From the NCBI RefSeq assembly GCF_004353985.1, contig NZ_SMOA01000024.1:1-45896 (forward strand): a stretch of DNA of 45,896 bases, read 5' to 3'. This document shows, in pieces, positions 24,675-33,000 of this stretch. A model generated the notes under the pieces. The model made no database searches. It was not told the DNA's origin and saw only the letters and a program-made list of their open reading frames with translations. Source of the DNA: Paracraurococcus ruber (GTDB lineage: Bacteria > Pseudomonadota > Alphaproteobacteria > Acetobacterales > Acetobacteraceae). Numbering within the stretch: the first letter of the stretch is position 1; the number at the start of each line of letters is the position of its first letter. Position numbers and translations under genes: made by a program.

Positions 24675-25688
24675 ATGCGGACCAGGTATCGGATCGAGCG
24701 ACGGGCGCTGCTGACGGGCGGCACCGCGCTGGCGGTGGTGGCGGGCGCGCGGGTGCCGGTGGCGCAGAGCCTGGACAAGGTCTCCTTCCAGACCAACTGG
24801 CGCGCCCAGGCGGAGCATGGCGGCTACTACCAGGCGGTCGCCGCCGGCCTCTATCGCCGCCACGGGATCGACTGCGAGTTGCGCCAGGGCGGGCCGCAGC
24901 AGAACCCGGCGCAGCTCCTGCTCGCCGGGCGGGTGGACATGATCATGTCCTCCGGCTTCCAGGCGCTGAACTATGTGCGGGAGAACCTGCCCTTCCTCTG
25001 CATCGCCGCCATCATGCAGAAGGATCCGCAGGTGCTGATGAGCCATGAGGAGGCGGGCCTCGCCGGCTTCGAGGCGATGCGCGGCCGGCCGATCTTCGTC
25101 GGCGCCGCCGGTCGCGTGACCTACTGGCCCTTCCTGAAGGCGCGCTTCGGCTTCAGCGACGACCAGATCCGCCCCTACACCTTCAACATTCAGCCCTTCG
25201 TCGCCGACAGGTCGGCGATCATGCAGGGCTTCCTCTCCTCCGAGCCCTATTCGGCCATGCAGGCCGGGGCGCGGCCGCACGTCCACCTGATCGCCGATGC
25301 CGGCTACCCCAACTACCAGACCACCATCGACATCGCCCGCCGCATGACGGAGGAGAAGGCCGACCTCGTCCAGCGCTTCGTGGACGCGACGATCGAGGGC
25401 TGGGCGCAGTACATGCAGGGCCGCGACATCGGCGCCGCCAATGCCATGATCATGCGCGACAACCCGGAGATGACGCAGGACCGCATCGACTACGCGATCC
25501 GCGCGATGAACGAGCGGGGCATCGTGCTGTCCGGCGATGCCGAGGCGATGGGGATCGGCGCCATGACCGATGCGCGCTGGGCCAGCTTCTACACCACCAT
25601 GCGCGATGCCGGCGTGGTGCCGGCGGGGCTCGACGTGACGCGGGCCTACAGCCTGCGCTTCGTGAACAAGCGGGTCGGCCTGGCTTGA
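24675..25688 (+). CDS. NMT1/ThiY-like ABC transporter substrate-binding protein
   Basis: A 337-residue periplasmic binding protein with an N-terminal Arg-rich, hydrophobic signal (MRTRYRIERRALLTGGTALAVVAGARVPVAQS). The mature protein starts VSFQTNWRAQAEHGGYYQAVAAGLYRRHGID, typical of the NMT1/THI5-like group that binds pyrimidine thiamine precursors and other small heterocycles. AIMQKDPQVLMSH is the characteristic middle segment. ATG 24675 follows GAGAGGGAC. It is the first gene behind the sigma-54-type promoter. The downstream cytosine-deaminase-like enzyme makes a pyrimidine or other N-heterocycle ligand likely; there is no TPP riboswitch upstream, which speaks against thiamine control. Confidence 0.9.
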   Translation: MRTRYRIERRALLTGGTALAVVAGARVPVAQSLDKVSFQTNWRAQAEHGGYYQAVAAGLYRRHGIDCELRQGGPQQNPAQLLLAGRVDMIMSSGFQALNYVRENLPFLCIAAIMQKDPQVLMSHEEAGLAGFEAMRGRPIFVGAAGRVTYWPFLKARFGFSDDQIRPYTFNIQPFVADRSAIMQGFLSSEPYSAMQAGARPHVHLIADAGYPNYQTTIDIARRMTEEKADLVQRFVDATIEGWAQYMQGRDIGAANAMIMRDNPEMTQDRIDYAIRAMNERGIVLSGDAEAMGIGAMTDARWASFYTTMRDAGVVPAGLDVTRAYSLRFVNKRVGLA

Positions 25689-26452
25689 GCGCGGCGTCCC
25701 TCGTCTCGCTGCGCGGCGTCGCCAAGCGCTATGCGACGGGCACGCTGGCGGTGCGGGGGATCGACCTCGACATCGCGCCGGGGGATTTCGTGGCCCTGCT
25801 CGGCCCCTCCGGCTGCGGCAAGTCGACGCTGCTGCGGATGGTGGCCGGGCTGGCCGAGCCGACCGGCGGCCGCATCGCCTGGCCCGGCGGCCAGCCCAGC
25901 GCGCGCGACATCGGCTTCGTCTTCCAGGAACCGACCCTGATGCCCTGGGCGACCGCGCAGGCCAATGTCGCCCTGCCGCTGGAACTGGCCGGGATGCCAC
26001 GCGCGGAGGCAGCGTCGCGCGCCGCTTCGATGCTGGCCCGGGTCGGGCTGCAGGGCTTCGAGAAGGCCTATCCCCGCGCCCTGTCCGGCGGGATGAAGAT
26101 GCGCGTGTCTCTCGCCCGCGCCCTGGTGACGAAGCCGCGGCTGCTGCTGATGGACGAGCCCTTCGCGGCGCTGGACGAGATCACCCGGTTCAGGCTGAAC
26201 AACGACCTGCTGGAGCTTTGGACGGCGGAGCGCTTCACCGTGGTGTTCGTGACCCATTCCGTGTTCGAGAGCGTGTACCTGGCGCAGCGCATCGTCGTCA
26301 TGGCGCCGCGCCCCGGCCGCATCCATGCCGAGCTGGCGGTGGACGCGCCGGCGCCGCGCGGGGAGGAGTTCCGTACCTCCGCTGACTATGCCGCGCATTG
26401 CCGGGAGGTCTCGCAGGCGCTGGCCGCCGCCATGGCGCCGGCTGCGGCATGA
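25685..26452 (+). CDS. ABC transporter ATP-binding protein (NitT/TauT type)
   Basis: A 255-residue ATPase with Walker A GPSGCGKST, Q-loop FQEPTLMPW, signature LSGGMKMR, Walker B LLLMDEPFAALDE and switch His in FVTHSVFES. The signature Lys/Met variant (SGGMKMR) is common in the ThiZ/SsuB-like branch. The start is a TTG at 25685 overlapping the previous stop (TTGA); no better in-frame start lies near the conserved N-terminus. The stop overlaps the permease start. Confidence 0.95.
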   Translation: MSAASLVSLRGVAKRYATGTLAVRGIDLDIAPGDFVALLGPSGCGKSTLLRMVAGLAEPTGGRIAWPGGQPSARDIGFVFQEPTLMPWATAQANVALPLELAGMPRAEAASRAASMLARVGLQGFEKAYPRALSGGMKMRVSLARALVTKPRLLLMDEPFAALDEITRFRLNNDLLELWTAERFTVVFVTHSVFESVYLAQRIVVMAPRPGRIHAELAVDAPAPRGEEFRTSADYAAHCREVSQALAAAMAPAAA

Positions 26453-27297
26453 GCGAGGCGGTGGAAGGCGCGCCGTCCGAGGCGCCCCGCCCCGGCCTGG
26501 CCATGGCGCCGGAGGCCTGGCTGCGCGTGCTGGCGCCGGTGGTCATCGGCCTGCTGGTGCTGGGCGGCTGGGAATGGCTGGTGCGGGCGCGGGAGATCCC
26601 GCCCTACATCCTGCCCGGGCCCATCGCCATCGCGCAGGCGCTGGTGCGGGACTGGGGGACCCTCTCGGCCTCCCTGCTCGTCACCCTGAAGACCACCGGG
26701 CTGGCGCTGCTGGTCGCCGCCGCACTGGGCCTGCTGCTGGCGGTGGCCTTCGCGCAGTCGCGCATCGTCGAGCTGTCGCTGTTTCCCTATGCGGTGATCC
26801 TGCAGGTGACGCCGATCGTCGCCATCGCGCCGCTGATCATCATCTGGGTTAACGACGTCACGCTTTCCCTGCTGATCTGCGCCTGGATCGTGGCCTTCTT
26901 CCCCATCCTGTCCAACACCACGGTCGGGCTGAACAGCACGGACCACAATTTGCTAGACCTGTTCCGGCTGTACGGCGCCAGCCGCTGGCAGGTGCTGTGG
27001 CGGCTGCGCCTGCCGACCGCCATGCCCTTCTTCCTGGCCGGACTGCGGATCTCGGGCGGGCTGGCGCTGATCGGTGCCATCGTCGCGGAATTCGTGGCCG
27101 GCACCGGCGGCAACGCCTCGGGCCTTGCCTACCGGATCCTCGAGGCCGGCTACCAGCTGCAGATCCCGCGCATGTTCGCCGCGCTGGTCCTGGTCTCCGG
27201 CACCGGCATCGCCATCTTCCTCGCGCTCAGCCTGCTGTCGCACCTGCTGCTGCGCCGCTGGCATGAGAGCGCGATGGGGGGAGGCGAGCGGCGATGA
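26449..27297 (+). CDS. ABC transporter permease (NitT/TauT type)
   Basis: A 282-residue inner-membrane protein with about six hydrophobic segments after a short cytoplasmic N-terminus. The EAA loop is LFRLYGASRWQVLWRLRLP followed by AGLRIS. It starts at ATG 26449 in a 4-base overlap with the ATPase gene and ends in a 4-base overlap with the amidohydrolase gene, so transporter and enzyme are translated together. Confidence 0.94.
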   Translation: MSEAVEGAPSEAPRPGLAMAPEAWLRVLAPVVIGLLVLGGWEWLVRAREIPPYILPGPIAIAQALVRDWGTLSASLLVTLKTTGLALLVAAALGLLLAVAFAQSRIVELSLFPYAVILQVTPIVAIAPLIIIWVNDVTLSLLICAWIVAFFPILSNTTVGLNSTDHNLLDLFRLYGASRWQVLWRLRLPTAMPFFLAGLRISGGLALIGAIVAEFVAGTGGNASGLAYRILEAGYQLQIPRMFAALVLVSGTGIAIFLALSLLSHLLLRRWHESAMGGGERR

Positions 27298-28646
27298 GCG
27301 GCGCGATGGAGAAATTGCGGGCGGCGATCGCCGGCGGCGGCGGCGACTACTGGCTGCGCGACGCGCGCGCCCCGGCGGCGCTGCTGGCCGCCGATGCGCC
27401 CGGGCCGGTGGATGCCCAGGGCCTGACCCGTGTGGACCTGCTTGTGGCGCAGGGCCGCATCGCCGCCATCGCGCCCGCCGGCACCGCGACGGAGGGGCCG
27501 AGCCTGGAGGGCGGTCAGGTCTGGCCCGGGCCGGTCGATGGCCACACCCATCTCGACAAGGGCCATATCCTGCCGCGCCGGGCCAACCCGACGGGCGACT
27601 TCGCCGGCGCCATCAATGCCGCCGCCGCCGACCGCGCCGGCTGGACCGATGCCGATATCGAGGCGCGCTTCGAATGGAGCCTGCGCGCCGCGCATGCGCA
27701 TGGCACGGTGGCGATCCGCACCCACCTGGAAAGCTATGCGCCGCGCGACCCCGCTTCCTGGCGGGTGTTCCGGACCCTGCGGGACCGCTGGGCCGGGCGG
27801 ATCACGCTGCAGGCCAGTTCCATCGCCCCGCTGGACCGTTTCCAGGGCGAGGATGGCCAGATCCTGGCCGACCTGGTCGCCGACAGCGGCGCGGTGCTGG
27901 GCATGGTCACGCGCCTGACCGGCGGCGTGCACGACGCCATGCCGGCGGAATTCCAGCCCATGCTGGACCGCTTTTTCGCCCTGGCGGAGGCGCGCGGCCT
28001 CGATCTCGACCTGCATGTGGACGAGAGCGGGGAAGCCGGCGCCCGCGCCCTGCGCGAGATCGCCGCCACCGCGCTGCGCCGCGGCTTCAAGGGCCGCATC
28101 CAGTGCGGCCATTGCTGCTCGCTCTCCATCCAGCCGGAGGAATTCGCGCAGGAGACGATCAAGCTCTGCGCGGAGGCGGGCATCGCCATCATCGTCCTGC
28201 CCATGTGCAACATGTACCTGCAGGACCGCGTCGCCGGCCGCACCCCGCGCTGGCGCGGCGTCACCCTGGTGCATGAGATGCGGGCGGCGGGCATCCCGGT
28301 CTCCGTCGCTTCCGACAACACCCGCGATCCCTTCTACGCCTATGGGGACATGGACATGGTGGAGGTGTACCGGGAAGCGACGCGCATCCTGCACCTCGAC
28401 CATCCATTCGCCGAGTGGCCGCGCGCCGCCACCGCCACGCCGGCCGCCGCGTTGGGCCTGAGCGATGCCGGCTGGCTGCGCGTGGGTGCGCCGGCCGACC
28501 TGCTGCTGTTCCGTGCCCGCGGCATGACGGAATTCCTCAGCCGGCCGCAGTCCGACCGCGTGGTGCTGCGGAACGGCCGGGTGCTGGCGGCGGAACTGCC
28601 CGACTGGCGGGACCTGGACGCGGTGCTGGGCACGGGTCCAGGCTAG
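27294..28646 (+). CDS. cytosine-deaminase-like amidohydrolase
   Basis: A 450-residue metal-dependent hydrolase of the CodA group, which removes amino groups from or opens small N-heterocycles. Ligands are visible at the spacing of cytosine deaminase: His84 and His86 (DGHTHLDKGH), His241 with Glu244 (DLHVDES), His273 (QCGHCCSL) and Asp341 (ASDNTRDPF). The protein starts with about 70 residues of the usual beta-sandwich part (LLVAQGRIAAIAP). The start ATGA overlap with the permease ties it to uptake. Cytosine, creatinine-like rings and other pyrimidines are all possible substrates; family certain, substrate inferred. Confidence 0.88.
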   Translation: MSGAMEKLRAAIAGGGGDYWLRDARAPAALLAADAPGPVDAQGLTRVDLLVAQGRIAAIAPAGTATEGPSLEGGQVWPGPVDGHTHLDKGHILPRRANPTGDFAGAINAAAADRAGWTDADIEARFEWSLRAAHAHGTVAIRTHLESYAPRDPASWRVFRTLRDRWAGRITLQASSIAPLDRFQGEDGQILADLVADSGAVLGMVTRLTGGVHDAMPAEFQPMLDRFFALAEARGLDLDLHVDESGEAGARALREIAATALRRGFKGRIQCGHCCSLSIQPEEFAQETIKLCAEAGIAIIVLPMCNMYLQDRVAGRTPRWRGVTLVHEMRAAGIPVSVASDNTRDPFYAYGDMDMVEVYREATRILHLDHPFAEWPRAATATPAAALGLSDAGWLRVGAPADLLLFRARGMTEFLSRPQSDRVVLRNGRVLAAELPDWRDLDAVLGTGPG

Positions 28647-28669
28647 GTCCTTCATCGGGAGGAACCGCC

Positions 28670-29818
28670 ATGCTCGCCTGCCAGCGCGATGCCTTCGACA
28701 TGCCGCGCGACATCGCCTACCTCAACGCCGCGTCCTGGAGCCCGCTGCCCAAGGCCGTCCAGGCGGCGGGGCATGAGGGCGTGGCGCGCAAGGGCCAGCC
28801 CTGGCGCTGGGGCGCGGCGGAGCAGGCGGCGCAGATCGCCCGCGCCCGCCAGGCCGCGGCGGCGCTGATCAATGCGGCGCCGGGGGACATCGCCCTCGTC
28901 TCCTCGGTCGGCTACGGCGTCGCCACCGCCGCCAAGGCGCTGCCCGTGCCGCGTGGCAGCCGCGTGCTGCTGCTGGCCGATGATCACAGCTCGCCCACGC
29001 TGGAATGGATGCAGCGCGCGCCGGAGGGCGGCTTCGCGATCGAGGCGGTGTCCTGCCCACCGGATGGCGACTGGACCGCGGCGCTTTTGGAGGCGATCGG
29101 GCGGCCCGGCGCGGCGCCGCTGGCGCTCGCCTCCATCTCCTCCGTCCACTGGTCGGATGGTGGGCTGGTGGACATGGCGGCGGTCGGCGCCGCCCTGCGC
29201 AAGCAGGGCGCGGCGCTGCTGGTGGATGCCACGCATCATGCCGGGGTGCTGCCGATCGACGTGCAGGCGCTGGACCCGGACTACCTGATCTTCCCGACCT
29301 ACAAATGGGTGCTGGGGCCCTATGGCCGCGCCTTCCTGTACGTGGCGAAGCGCTGGCAGCAGGGCGTGCCGCTGGAACAGACCAGCTATGGCCGCAAGTC
29401 GGTGGCCGCCGAGCATGCGCCCTATTTCGCCGACCTCGCCTTTGCCGAGGGCGCGAAGCGCTTCGACATGGGGGAGCGGGACCATTTCATCTCGCTGGAG
29501 ATGGCGGCGGTCGGGATGGAGATGATGGCCGCCTGGGGCCAGGCCGCCATCGCCGCGAGGCTTGCCTTGCTCAACGAGCGCATCGCCGCGGGGATGGAGG
29601 GGCTGCCGGTCACGGTCCCGGCGGCACGGGTGCGGGCGCCGCATGTGCTCAGCCTGGGCTTCCCGCGCGGCATGCCGGCGGGGCTGGTGGAGCGGCTGGC
29701 TGCGGAGAAGGTCTATGCCGCGCCGCGCCTCGGCCGGCTGCGGATCAGCCCGCATGTCTACAATGACGAGGCGGATGTGGAGGCGCTGGTCGGCGCGCTG
29801 CGGCGGTGCCTGGGCTAG
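28670..29818 (+). CDS. class V aminotransferase (PLP-dependent, IscS/kynureninase fold)
   Basis: A 382-residue fold-type-I PLP enzyme. N-terminal YLNAASWSPLP is the usual substrate-pocket segment. LLVDATHHAGVLPID gives the cofactor Asp and following His. The Schiff-base Lys is about residue 212 in FPTYKWVLGPYG. ATG 28670 has GGGAGG upstream, 23 bases after the amidohydrolase stop, so it is probably the last gene of the sigma-54-driven operon. It could transaminate or eliminate ammonia from the product of the deaminase-like enzyme. It lacks an obvious persulfide Cys loop, so a cysteine desulfurase is unlikely. Confidence 0.88.
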   Translation: MLACQRDAFDMPRDIAYLNAASWSPLPKAVQAAGHEGVARKGQPWRWGAAEQAAQIARARQAAAALINAAPGDIALVSSVGYGVATAAKALPVPRGSRVLLLADDHSSPTLEWMQRAPEGGFAIEAVSCPPDGDWTAALLEAIGRPGAAPLALASISSVHWSDGGLVDMAAVGAALRKQGAALLVDATHHAGVLPIDVQALDPDYLIFPTYKWVLGPYGRAFLYVAKRWQQGVPLEQTSYGRKSVAAEHAPYFADLAFAEGAKRFDMGERDHFISLEMAAVGMEMMAAWGQAAIAARLALLNERIAAGMEGLPVTVPAARVRAPHVLSLGFPRGMPAGLVERLAAEKVYAAPRLGRLRISPHVYNDEADVEALVGALRRCLG

Positions 29819-29854
29819 ATCGCGCCGCACCCTTGGCGGTTCTGCGGCGCGATC
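29818..29854. terminator. 12-bp hairpin between convergent aminotransferase and flavodoxin-fold genes
   Basis: GATCGCGCCGCA (29818-29829) pairs perfectly with TGCGGCGCGATC (29843-29854) around a 13-base loop. The stem begins on the last base of the aminotransferase stop codon. It has no T-tract. Confidence 0.65.
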
Positions 29855-29916
29855 CAGCCGATGGTGTGCAGGTCGGACCCACGCCTCGGGGCCCGGCGGC
29901 CCTGCGGCGATCCGGC

Positions 29917-30504
29917 CTAGCCCCGCCAGCCCGCGAAGAACCCGCGCACGCGGCCGAGGAAGCGCTCAAGCTCCGGCCGCGTCCGGTGGTCCATGCGCGT
30001 CAGGTACAGCCAGTCCAGCCGGCAGCCCCGGGCGCAGAGCCGGCGAAGCCCGCGCCCCATCACCTTGCGGTCCGGCCAGCCGATATACCACAGCAGCCAG
30101 AGCGGCGAGCCATAGGTCGTCACCACCGCGATGCGGCGGATATTGGTCAGCATCGGCTCGATCGCGCCCTCGCCGATGCGGAAGGCGATGCCGGGCAGCC
30201 AGACGCGGTCGAACCAGCCCTTCAGCATGGCCGGCATGCCGTACCACCAGGTGGGGTAGACCAGCACCAGCGCCTCCGCCCAGCGCAGGTCGGCCGCCTC
30301 CGGTGCGACGAAGACCTCGTTCTCCCCCGGCGTGTTGGTCACGCGGTGCTCCGCGGCAGACATCACCGGGACGAAGCCCTCGGCATGCAGGTCGCGCAGC
30401 CGCACCTCATGCCCCGCCTGCGCCAGCGCATCGCGCGCGGCGTCGCGCAGCGCGGCGGAGAAACTGTCCGCCCGCGGATGGCAGGCGATCATCAGCACCT
30501 TCAT
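29917..30504 (-). CDS. NAD(P)H dehydrogenase (quinone)/flavodoxin-fold oxidoreductase
   Basis: A 195-residue cytoplasmic flavoprotein of the NQO1/KefF-like group, which reduces quinones by two electrons. MKVLMIACHPRADSFSAAL is the FMN/FAD phosphate-binding start; LVLVYPTWWYGMPAMLKGWFDRVWLPG is the hallmark middle stretch; VVTTYGSP follows. ATG 30504 is at the conserved N-terminus. It is divergent from the cupin gene across 74 bases. It may protect against quinones formed by the oxygenases nearby, which is inference. Confidence 0.92.
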   Translation of the reverse strand: MKVLMIACHPRADSFSAALRDAARDALAQAGHEVRLRDLHAEGFVPVMSAAEHRVTNTPGENEVFVAPEAADLRWAEALVLVYPTWWYGMPAMLKGWFDRVWLPGIAFRIGEGAIEPMLTNIRRIAVVTTYGSPLWLLWYIGWPDRKVMGRGLRRLCARGCRLDWLYLTRMDHRTRPELERFLGRVRGFFAGWRG

Positions 30505-30578
30505 GCGTGGCCCCGGCCCATTCGTTGCGCGCTGGATGCACGGGGCGGGGCCGTGCCGCAAGCAGGAGAATCGGATCC

Positions 30579-31010
30579 ATGATGACCGCGCCGGTGATCG
30601 GCAAGCGCGCCGCCGAATTGCAGGGCTTCCGCATCGCGCCGGGCGATTCCAACTACTTCGCCTGCCTGCTGGACCCGCTGGCGGATGGCGTGTCCTTCAC
30701 CCTGGTGGTGGAGATCTTCGAGCCCGGCGGCAAGACCCCGCCCAACACCCACCAGGCGGCGGAGGAGGCCTTCTTCGTCCTGCGTGGCCACGGCGTCGCG
30801 CGGGCCGATGGGCGGGAGGTTCCGATCGGCCCCGGCGACTGCTTCGTCCTGCGGCCGGGCACCGAGCATGTGGTGGAGAATTCCGGCCCCGGGAAGCTCT
30901 ACTGCCTGACGCTGATGGCGCCGAACGAGGGCTTCGCTGAGCTGATCCGCCGCGGCACGCCCGTGGACCTGGCGCCCGACGACATCGCGGTGCTGACCGG
31001 CGCCGCCTAG
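30579..31010 (+). CDS. single-domain cupin protein
   Basis: A 143-residue protein with one small beta-barrel. The first cupin motif is seen as PPNTHQAAEEAFFVLRGHG (His, Glu) and the second as PGDCFVLRPGTEHVVENSG (His). Such proteins are metal-binding isomerases, dioxygenases or sensors; the sequence does not decide. ATG 30579 is followed by a second ATG at 30582 and preceded by AGCAGGAGA. It is upstream of and co-directional with the Rieske oxygenase gene, 210 bases apart. Confidence 0.85.
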   Translation: MMTAPVIGKRAAELQGFRIAPGDSNYFACLLDPLADGVSFTLVVEIFEPGGKTPPNTHQAAEEAFFVLRGHGVARADGREVPIGPGDCFVLRPGTEHVVENSGPGKLYCLTLMAPNEGFAELIRRGTPVDLAPDDIAVLTGAA

Positions 31011-31220
31011 GGCGGATCGCGGCGCGGCCTGGATGCGGCGGCGCGCGTCTCCGCGCTTTGGTGGACGGACCCGTGCGGATCGCCGCGTGGCGCGACGCCG
31101 GCGATCCTGCCGCCGTGCTGGGCGGACCCTGCCCAGGCCGCGGGCAGGCACGGCATGCCCCGGGCGAACCGCGCTGGTCCGTGGCTTGCAGCCCGAGGGG
31201 CAAGCCTGCCGGAGACCCCC

Positions 31221-32237
31221 ATGCTCGTCACCCAGACGCCGCTGCTCGCCCGCTTCTGGTACCCCGCCATCCCGCTGGCGCATCTGGCGGAGGGACCGAG
31301 GCCGTTCCGCCTGCTCGGCCGCGACCTGGTGCTTTGGGTGGCGGGGGACGGCACGCCGGTGGCGATGGAGGATCGCTGCTGCCACCGCACCGCGAAGCTC
31401 TCCAAGGGCTTCTACACGGAAGGGCGGCTGGCCTGCGGCTACCATGGCTGGGAATTCGACGCGCAGGGCAAGGTCGCCCGCATCCCGCAGCGCCCGCCGG
31501 AACGCCAGGGCCCGATGCGCATGGGCACCCGCGCCTACCACGCTGCCGCGCGCTACGGCTATCTCTGGGTCGCGCTCGAGGATCCGGTCCACCCGCTGCC
31601 GGAATTCGAGGAGGAGGCGCAGGGCTTCCGCCGCATCGACGAGTTCTGCGAGACCTGGGCCTGCGCCGGCCTGCGCCTCATGGAGAACAGCTTCGACAAC
31701 GCGCATTTCTCCTTCGTCCACCGCGCCAGCTTCGGCGACCAGGGCCACCCCGAACCGGCCAAGCTCGAGATCGAGGAGCACGCCGACGGCTTCATGATGC
31801 TCACCGAGGTGCCGGTGAAGAACCCGGAGATCCAGAAGAAGGTCCTGCGGATGGACAGCGACGAGACGGTGCGTCGCATGCGTGGCCGCTGGTACATGCC
31901 CTTCCTGCGCAAGCTGCAGATCACCTACCCCAACGGCCTAGTCCACAGCATCGTCACCGCCGCGACGCCGGTGGACGACCGTACCTCCCTGGTCGTGCAA
32001 TTCGTCTTCAGGAACGACACCGAGGCCGATGCGAAGGCCGAGGACGTGATCGCCTTCGACCGCATCGTCACGAACGAGGACCGCGAGATCCTGGAAAGCA
32101 CCGACTGGGACGTGCCGCTGCACCAGGAAGGGATCGAGTTCAACATGCCGTCCGACCGGCCGGGCGTGCTGATGCGGCGGATGCTGGCGGCGGCCATCGC
32201 GGCGGAGACGCCGAGCCTCGCCGCCTCCGGCGGATAG
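31221..32237 (+). CDS. Rieske-type aromatic ring oxygenase, alpha-subunit-like
   Basis: A 338-residue oxygenase. The Rieske [2Fe-2S] ligands are Cys53 and His55 (DRCCHR) and Cys72 and His75 (ACGYHG). The mononuclear iron site is His162 and His167 in FDNAHFSFVH with the bridging Asp159. The size fits the single-component-type alpha subunits of the phthalate/vanillate/PaO branch, which work with a separate reductase; no reductase or ferredoxin gene is in the window. ATG 31221 is preceded by CGGAGA. It leads a co-directional group with a cyclase-family hydrolase and an amidohydrolase, which looks like a short catabolic unit for an unidentified aromatic or heterocyclic compound. Confidence 0.92.
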   Translation: MLVTQTPLLARFWYPAIPLAHLAEGPRPFRLLGRDLVLWVAGDGTPVAMEDRCCHRTAKLSKGFYTEGRLACGYHGWEFDAQGKVARIPQRPPERQGPMRMGTRAYHAAARYGYLWVALEDPVHPLPEFEEEAQGFRRIDEFCETWACAGLRLMENSFDNAHFSFVHRASFGDQGHPEPAKLEIEEHADGFMMLTEVPVKNPEIQKKVLRMDSDETVRRMRGRWYMPFLRKLQITYPNGLVHSIVTAATPVDDRTSLVVQFVFRNDTEADAKAEDVIAFDRIVTNEDREILESTDWDVPLHQEGIEFNMPSDRPGVLMRRMLAAAIAAETPSLAASGG

Positions 32238-32328
32238 GTGGCCACGCGCCGGCCGGCTTTCCGGGCGGCCCGCGGATGGCCTAGGCTCACCGCAAGCCCG
32301 GCGCCGACCGGGCCGGGAGGAAGCCCGC

Positions 32329-33000
32329 ATGCGCATCGTCGATCTCTCCATGCCGATCGCGCCGCATTTCCGCTGGCGCACGCAGGTCAGCATCACCGGC
32401 GACATCGCCGCCGGCGACCAGTTCCGCATCTCCCGGCTCGATGCCGCCTGCCACGGCTTCAGCCATGTGGATGCGCCGGCGCATATCCTGGCGGATGCCC
32501 CGACCATCGAGGCGACGCCGCTCGACCGCGTCGTCGGGCCCTGCCGCGTGCTGGATTTGCGCGACGCGCCGGACAACCGCGCGATCGACGCGGACCGGCT
32601 GGCGGCGGCCGATCCCGGCGGACCACCGGGGGAGATCCTGCTGCTCTCCGCCGGCTGGGACCGCCGGCGGGACCATAAGACGCCGGAATTCTGGCGGGAG
32701 GCGCCCTGGCTGACCCGCGATGCCGCGGAGTGGCTGCTGGCGCGGGACCCCAAGGCGGTGGCCTTCGACTTCCCGCAGGACTACCCGATCCGCCTGCTGC
32801 TGGACGGGCAGCAGGTGCCCTTCGACCAGCATGTCACGCATGACGTGCTGCTGCGCCGCGGCATCACGCTGATCGAATACCTCGTCAACACCGCTGCCCT
32901 GGCCGGGCCGCGCACCTTCCTCTGCGCCGCGCCGCTCTTGATCCCTGGCGCCGATGGCGCGCCGGCGCGGGTCTTCGCCCTCGAAGGCCTGCCCGCCTGA
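32329..33000 (+). CDS. cyclase-family metal-dependent hydrolase (kynurenine formamidase-like)
   Basis: A 223-residue hydrolase of the KynB/cyclase fold, which cleaves formamides, lactones or cyclic imides. The metal-binding motif is visible as His42, His46, Asp48 and His52 (CHGFSHVDAPAHIL). DFPQDYPIR and DQHVTHDVLL are further family elements. ATG 32329 follows GGGAGGAAGC. The stop shares a base with the next ATG (TGATG), so the amidohydrolase is translated with it. Confidence 0.9.
   Translation: MRIVDLSMPIAPHFRWRTQVSITGDIAAGDQFRISRLDAACHGFSHVDAPAHILADAPTIEATPLDRVVGPCRVLDLRDAPDNRAIDADRLAAADPGGPPGEILLLSAGWDRRRDHKTPEFWREAPWLTRDAAEWLLARDPKAVAFDFPQDYPIRLLLDGQQVPFDQHVTHDVLLRRGITLIEYLVNTAALAGPRTFLCAAPLLIPGADGAPARVFALEGLPA

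Noticed and set aside
22307-24796. 829-codon open frame antisense to glgX
   Set aside because: Same reason: it lies opposite an intact debranching enzyme and is His/Gln/Arg-rich shadow sequence.
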